Translations under genes and position numbers: made by a program
Part shown: one piece after another, positions 61,303 through 64,000 of the stretch
Position numbering within the stretch: position 1 is the first letter of the stretch
How the letters are laid out: the number at the start of each line of letters is the position of its first letter
The notes under the pieces: model-generated
What the model was told of the DNA's origin: nothing
Seen by the model: the letters and a program-made list of their open reading frames with translations, nothing else
Databases searched by the model: none
Source: [Ruminococcus] torques ATCC 27756
GTDB lineage: Bacteria > Bacillota > Clostridia > Lachnospirales > Lachnospiraceae
DNA: 64,000 nucleotides
Assembly (NCBI RefSeq): GCF_000153925.1
Contig: NZ_DS264376.1
Location: 1 to 64,000, forward strand
Reading direction: 5' to 3'

Positions 61303-62370
61303 ATGGATAAATTAAAAAATATGAAAAAAACTACAAAAAATAATATCATCACATATGCTCTTGTTATCGCGGCATTTGTGATCATGCAGTCACTGATCAA
61401 CGCCGGAAGTATTTCCAGCCTTCTTGAAGGATTGATGGTTCCGCTTTGTATTTATATTATTATGGCTGTGTCGCTGAACCTCGTAGTCGGCGTACTTGGA
61501 GAATTGAGCCTCGGACATGCGGGCTTTATGTGTGTCGGCGCGTTTGCAAGTGCATTCTTTTCAAAATGCATGAGAGATACGATCGAATCGGCTTCACTGC
61601 GCTTCTTTCTGGCTCTTTTGATCGGAATTGCGGCTGCTGCGATCTTCGGCATTCTGATCGGAATTCCGGTTCTGCGTCTGAAAGGCGACTATCTGGCGAT
61701 CGTGACATTGGCATTCGGAGAGATCATTAAAAACCTCGTAAACGTATTGTATATAGGTAAAGATTCCAACGGTTTTCATTTTTCGACAAAAGATGTGATG
61801 GCGCTGAATATGGAACCGGACGGAAAGGTTATCATTAACGGTCCGCAGGGGATTACGGGAACGCCGAAAGATGCGACGTTTTTTATCGGATTTATACTGA
61901 TTCTGATTACGTTGTTTATCGTGCTTAATCTGATCCATTCAAGAGACGGACGCGCGATCATGGCGATCCGTGACAACCGTATCGCGGCGGAATCAGTCGG
62001 TATTAATATTACAAAATATAAACTGATGGCGTTTACGATATCTGCGGCGATGGCAGGAGCGGCAGGCGTGCTTTACGCTCACAATCTGTCTACGCTGACG
62101 GCGAATACAAACAACTTCGGTTATAATATGTCGATCATGATCCTTGTCTTTGTCGTTTTGGGCGGTATCGGAAATATCAGAGGTTCGATCATAGCGGCAG
62201 TGATCCTGACACTTCTTCCGGAGATGCTCCGTGGATTGTCAGATTACCGTATGCTGATCTATGCGATCGTTCTCATTGTCATGATGCTCTTTAACTGGGC
62301 GCCGAAAGCGATCGAGTGGAGAGAAAAATATCTTTCTTTCGGAAAGAAGAAAAAGGAGGCTGTAAAATAA
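61303..62370 (+). CDS. livM: Branched-chain amino acid ABC permease LivM
   Basis: This is a 355 aa permease with LNLVVGVLGELSLGHAGFMCVGAF, AIVTLAFGEIIKNL, MAIRDNRIAAESVGIN and VLGGIGNIRGSIIAA. The start at 61303 is chosen over GTG 61291 because AGGTGAT lies at a proper distance. Its stop overlaps the livG start by one base. Confidence 0.95.
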   Translation: MDKLKNMKKTTKNNIITYALVIAAFVIMQSLINAGSISSLLEGLMVPLCIYIIMAVSLNLVVGVLGELSLGHAGFMCVGAFASAFFSKCMRDTIESASLRFFLALLIGIAAAAIFGILIGIPVLRLKGDYLAIVTLAFGEIIKNLVNVLYIGKDSNGFHFSTKDVMALNMEPDGKVIINGPQGITGTPKDATFFIGFILILITLFIVLNLIHSRDGRAIMAIRDNRIAAESVGINITKYKLMAFTISAAMAGAAGVLYAHNLSTLTANTNNFGYNMSIMILVFVVLGGIGNIRGSIIAAVILTLLPEMLRGLSDYRMLIYAIVLIVMMLFNWAPKAIEWREKYLSFGKKKKEAVK

Positions 62371-63128
62371 TGGCGTTACTGGAAGTTAAAAATCTCGGGA
62401 TTTCATTTGGCGGTCTCCGTGCGGTAAACGGGTTTGACATTTCGATTGAAAAAGAAGCTCTGTACGGACTGATCGGTCCGAACGGCGCGGGAAAGACGAC
62501 TGTATTCAACCTTCTTACAGGAGTATATAAGCCGGACAGCGGAAAAGTGCTGCTGGACGGAACGGATATTACAGGGAAAAACACGATTGAGATCAATAAG
62601 GCGGGAATCGCCCGTACATTTCAGAATATCCGGCTGTTTAAGCAGTTAAGTGTTCTTGATAACGTGAAAGTAGGACTTCACAATAAACATCATTATTCTA
62701 CTCTTTCGGGAGTCTTAAGACTTCCCGGTTACAGAAAAGTGGAAAAAGAGATGGATGAGCAGGCAATGGAACTTTTGAAAGTGTTCAATCTGGAAGATGT
62801 GGCGCATGTTGCCGCCTCTAATCTTCCGTACGGACAGCAAAGAAGGCTTGAGATCGCCAGAGCGATGGCGACAGAACCGAAGCTTTTGCTGCTCGACGAG
62901 CCCGCTGCGGGCATGAACCCGAACGAGACGGGGGAATTGATGGACATGATCCGTTTTGTGAGAGAAAAATTCCATATGACGATCCTTTTGATCGAACATG
63001 ATATGAAACTGGTAAGCGGCATTTGCGAGAAGTTGACGGTGCTCAACTTCGGAGAGGTGCTCTGTGAAGGTAAAACGTCGGATGTTTTGAACGATCCGCA
63101 GGTTGTTACCGCATATCTTGGAGAATAG
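62370..63128 (+). CDS. livG: Branched-chain amino acid ABC ATPase LivG
   Basis: This is a 252 aa ATPase with Walker A GPNGAGKTT, LPYGQQRRLEIARAMA signature and Walker B LLLLDEPAAGMNP. The LivG-specific insert (FNLLTGVYKP and RTFQNIRLFKQLSVL) distinguishes it from LivF. AAAGGAGG precedes the ATG at 62370. Confidence 0.95.
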   Translation: MALLEVKNLGISFGGLRAVNGFDISIEKEALYGLIGPNGAGKTTVFNLLTGVYKPDSGKVLLDGTDITGKNTIEINKAGIARTFQNIRLFKQLSVLDNVKVGLHNKHHYSTLSGVLRLPGYRKVEKEMDEQAMELLKVFNLEDVAHVAASNLPYGQQRRLEIARAMATEPKLLLLDEPAAGMNPNETGELMDMIRFVREKFHMTILLIEHDMKLVSGICEKLTVLNFGEVLCEGKTSDVLNDPQVVTAYLGE

Positions 63129-63139
63129 GGGGAATCGTT

Positions 63140-63850
63140 ATGGCAATGCTCGAAGTAAAAGATTTACAAGTATATTATGGTATGATCCAGGCGATCAAAG
63201 GCATTTCTTTTGAAGTAAATCAAGGAGAGGTCATCGCTTTGATCGGAGCAAACGGCGCGGGAAAGACGACGACGCTGCATACAGTTACAGGTCTGATCTC
63301 CCCGAAGAGCGGACAGGTGCTGTTTGAAGGAAAAGATATTACAAAAACTCCGGCTCATAAGATCGTCTCTATGGGGATGGCGCATGTACCGGAAGGAAGA
63401 AGAGTGTTCGCAGAATTAAGCGTTTATGAGAATTTGAGAATGGGCGCTTATACACGAAAAGATAAGGCGGAGATTGAAGAAACATTAAAAAGTGTCTATA
63501 AGCGTTTTCCGCGTTTGCAGGAACGTAAAAACCAGATGGCGGGAACATTAAGCGGCGGCGAACAGCAGATGCTCGCTATGGGGCGCGCGCTTATGTCCAA
63601 ACCGAGGATTATTTTAATGGATGAACCGTCGATGGGACTTTCTCCGATCATGGTAAATGAAATCTTTGATATTATCCGTGCGGTGAGCGAAAGCGGAACG
63701 ACAGTCCTTCTTGTAGAACAGAATGCGAAGAAAGCTCTTTCGATCGCCGACAGAGCATATGTGTTGGAGACAGGAAAGATCGTCCTTTCGGGAGATGCAA
63801 AAGAACTTCTGGAAGATGATTCGATTAAAAAGGCTTATCTCGGAGAGTAA
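63140..63850 (+). CDS. livF: Branched-chain amino acid ABC ATPase LivF
   Basis: This 236 aa ATPase has Walker A GANGAGKTT, AHVPEGRRVFAELSVYENL (a LivF hallmark), LSGGEQQMLAMGRALM and Walker B IILMDEPSMGLSP. It completes the HMGF set. Confidence 0.95.
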   Translation: MAMLEVKDLQVYYGMIQAIKGISFEVNQGEVIALIGANGAGKTTTLHTVTGLISPKSGQVLFEGKDITKTPAHKIVSMGMAHVPEGRRVFAELSVYENLRMGAYTRKDKAEIEETLKSVYKRFPRLQERKNQMAGTLSGGEQQMLAMGRALMSKPRIILMDEPSMGLSPIMVNEIFDIIRAVSESGTTVLLVEQNAKKALSIADRAYVLETGKIVLSGDAKELLEDDSIKKAYLGE

Positions 63851-63865
63851 AGGAGGCGTGTTTTA

Positions 63866-64000
63866 ATGAGAAATATCGTCATCACAATTTCAAGACAGTA
63901 CGGAAGCGGAGGGAAAACGATCGGGGCGATGCTTGCAAAAGAACTTGGCATCAACTGCTACAGCAGAGAGATCCTTCGTATGGCTTCCGAGGACAGCGGA
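63866..64000 (+). CDS. Cytidylate-kinase-like protein, 3' truncated by window edge
   Basis: The ATG at 63866 follows AAAGGAGG. The 45 visible codons read IVITISRQYGSGGKTIGAML, an intact P-loop start of the PF13189 cytidylate-kinase-like family, closely resembling the gene at 59523 (GRQFGSGGHEVG). It lies 15 bases after livF and may be in the same transcript. The rest is beyond the window. Confidence 0.8.
   Translation, partial: MRNIVITISRQYGSGGKTIGAMLAKELGINCYSREILRMASEDSG

Overview
The window looks like a chromosomal segment of a low-to-moderate-GC monoderm Clostridia member, most likely a gut Lachnospiraceae. This is an inference from gene content: a CpsB/CpsC/CpsD tyrosine-phosphorylation module, an LCP ligase, a class B sortase, a Bce-type two-component/ABC module, SseB, a UMF1 transporter, and strong AGGAGG ribosome sites. 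No rRNA, tRNA or CRISPR array was seen.

Layout. 0-2.7 kb: a truncated Rpn-type nuclease gene and glmS. 2.8-31.1 kb: a large capsule/exopolysaccharide locus. It opens with a near-consensus promoter and a structured leader, followed by phosphatase, chain-length, kinase, LCP, sortase and sorted-protein genes, then a PglF-like dehydratase and PglC-like initiating transferase. Next comes a tailoring cassette (HpcH/HpaI aldolase, 2-hydroxyacid dehydrogenase, ATP-grasp, asparagine-synthetase-like adenylating enzyme without its glutaminase cysteine, NhaC-like antiporter). After that follow glycosyltransferases, an EpsG-type polymerase, a HAD protein, a pyruvyltransferase-FrhB fusion, a decayed gene, a flippase and acyltransferases. 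From about 12.9 to 29.9 kb the DNA is clearly more AT-rich than its flanks and carries three G9-G10 runs, which suggest phase variation. One run appears to put the ATP-grasp gene out of frame with its natural start.

31.1-37.3 kb: a defence cluster with a TIR-STING protein and no CD-NTase partner in view, a truncated AbiEii toxin with its AbiEi-type antitoxin and palindromic operator, and a single-chain restriction-modification protein. 37.3-41.1 kb: an unusual five-gene cassette (NTP_transf_5 nucleotidyltransferase, deacetylase-like membrane protein, HPr-kinase-like protein, PqqD-like protein, S24/S26 peptidase) resembling lasso-peptide tailoring genes but without precursor or cyclase.

41.2-64 kb: mostly ordinary genes. 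They include an XRE regulator, a phospholipase-C-like protein, a UMF1 transporter, a MacB/FtsX-type ABC exporter, a Na/Pi cotransporter behind a PhoP-box-like repeat array, pyrophosphatase, a phasin-like/UbiB pair, DgkA, SseB, a GNAT, a BceRSAB module, a cytidylate-kinase-like gene, and a livHMGF branched-chain amino acid importer followed by a second, truncated cytidylate-kinase-like gene. Two intergenic regions 8 kb apart share the same two-part motif, suggesting a small regulon.
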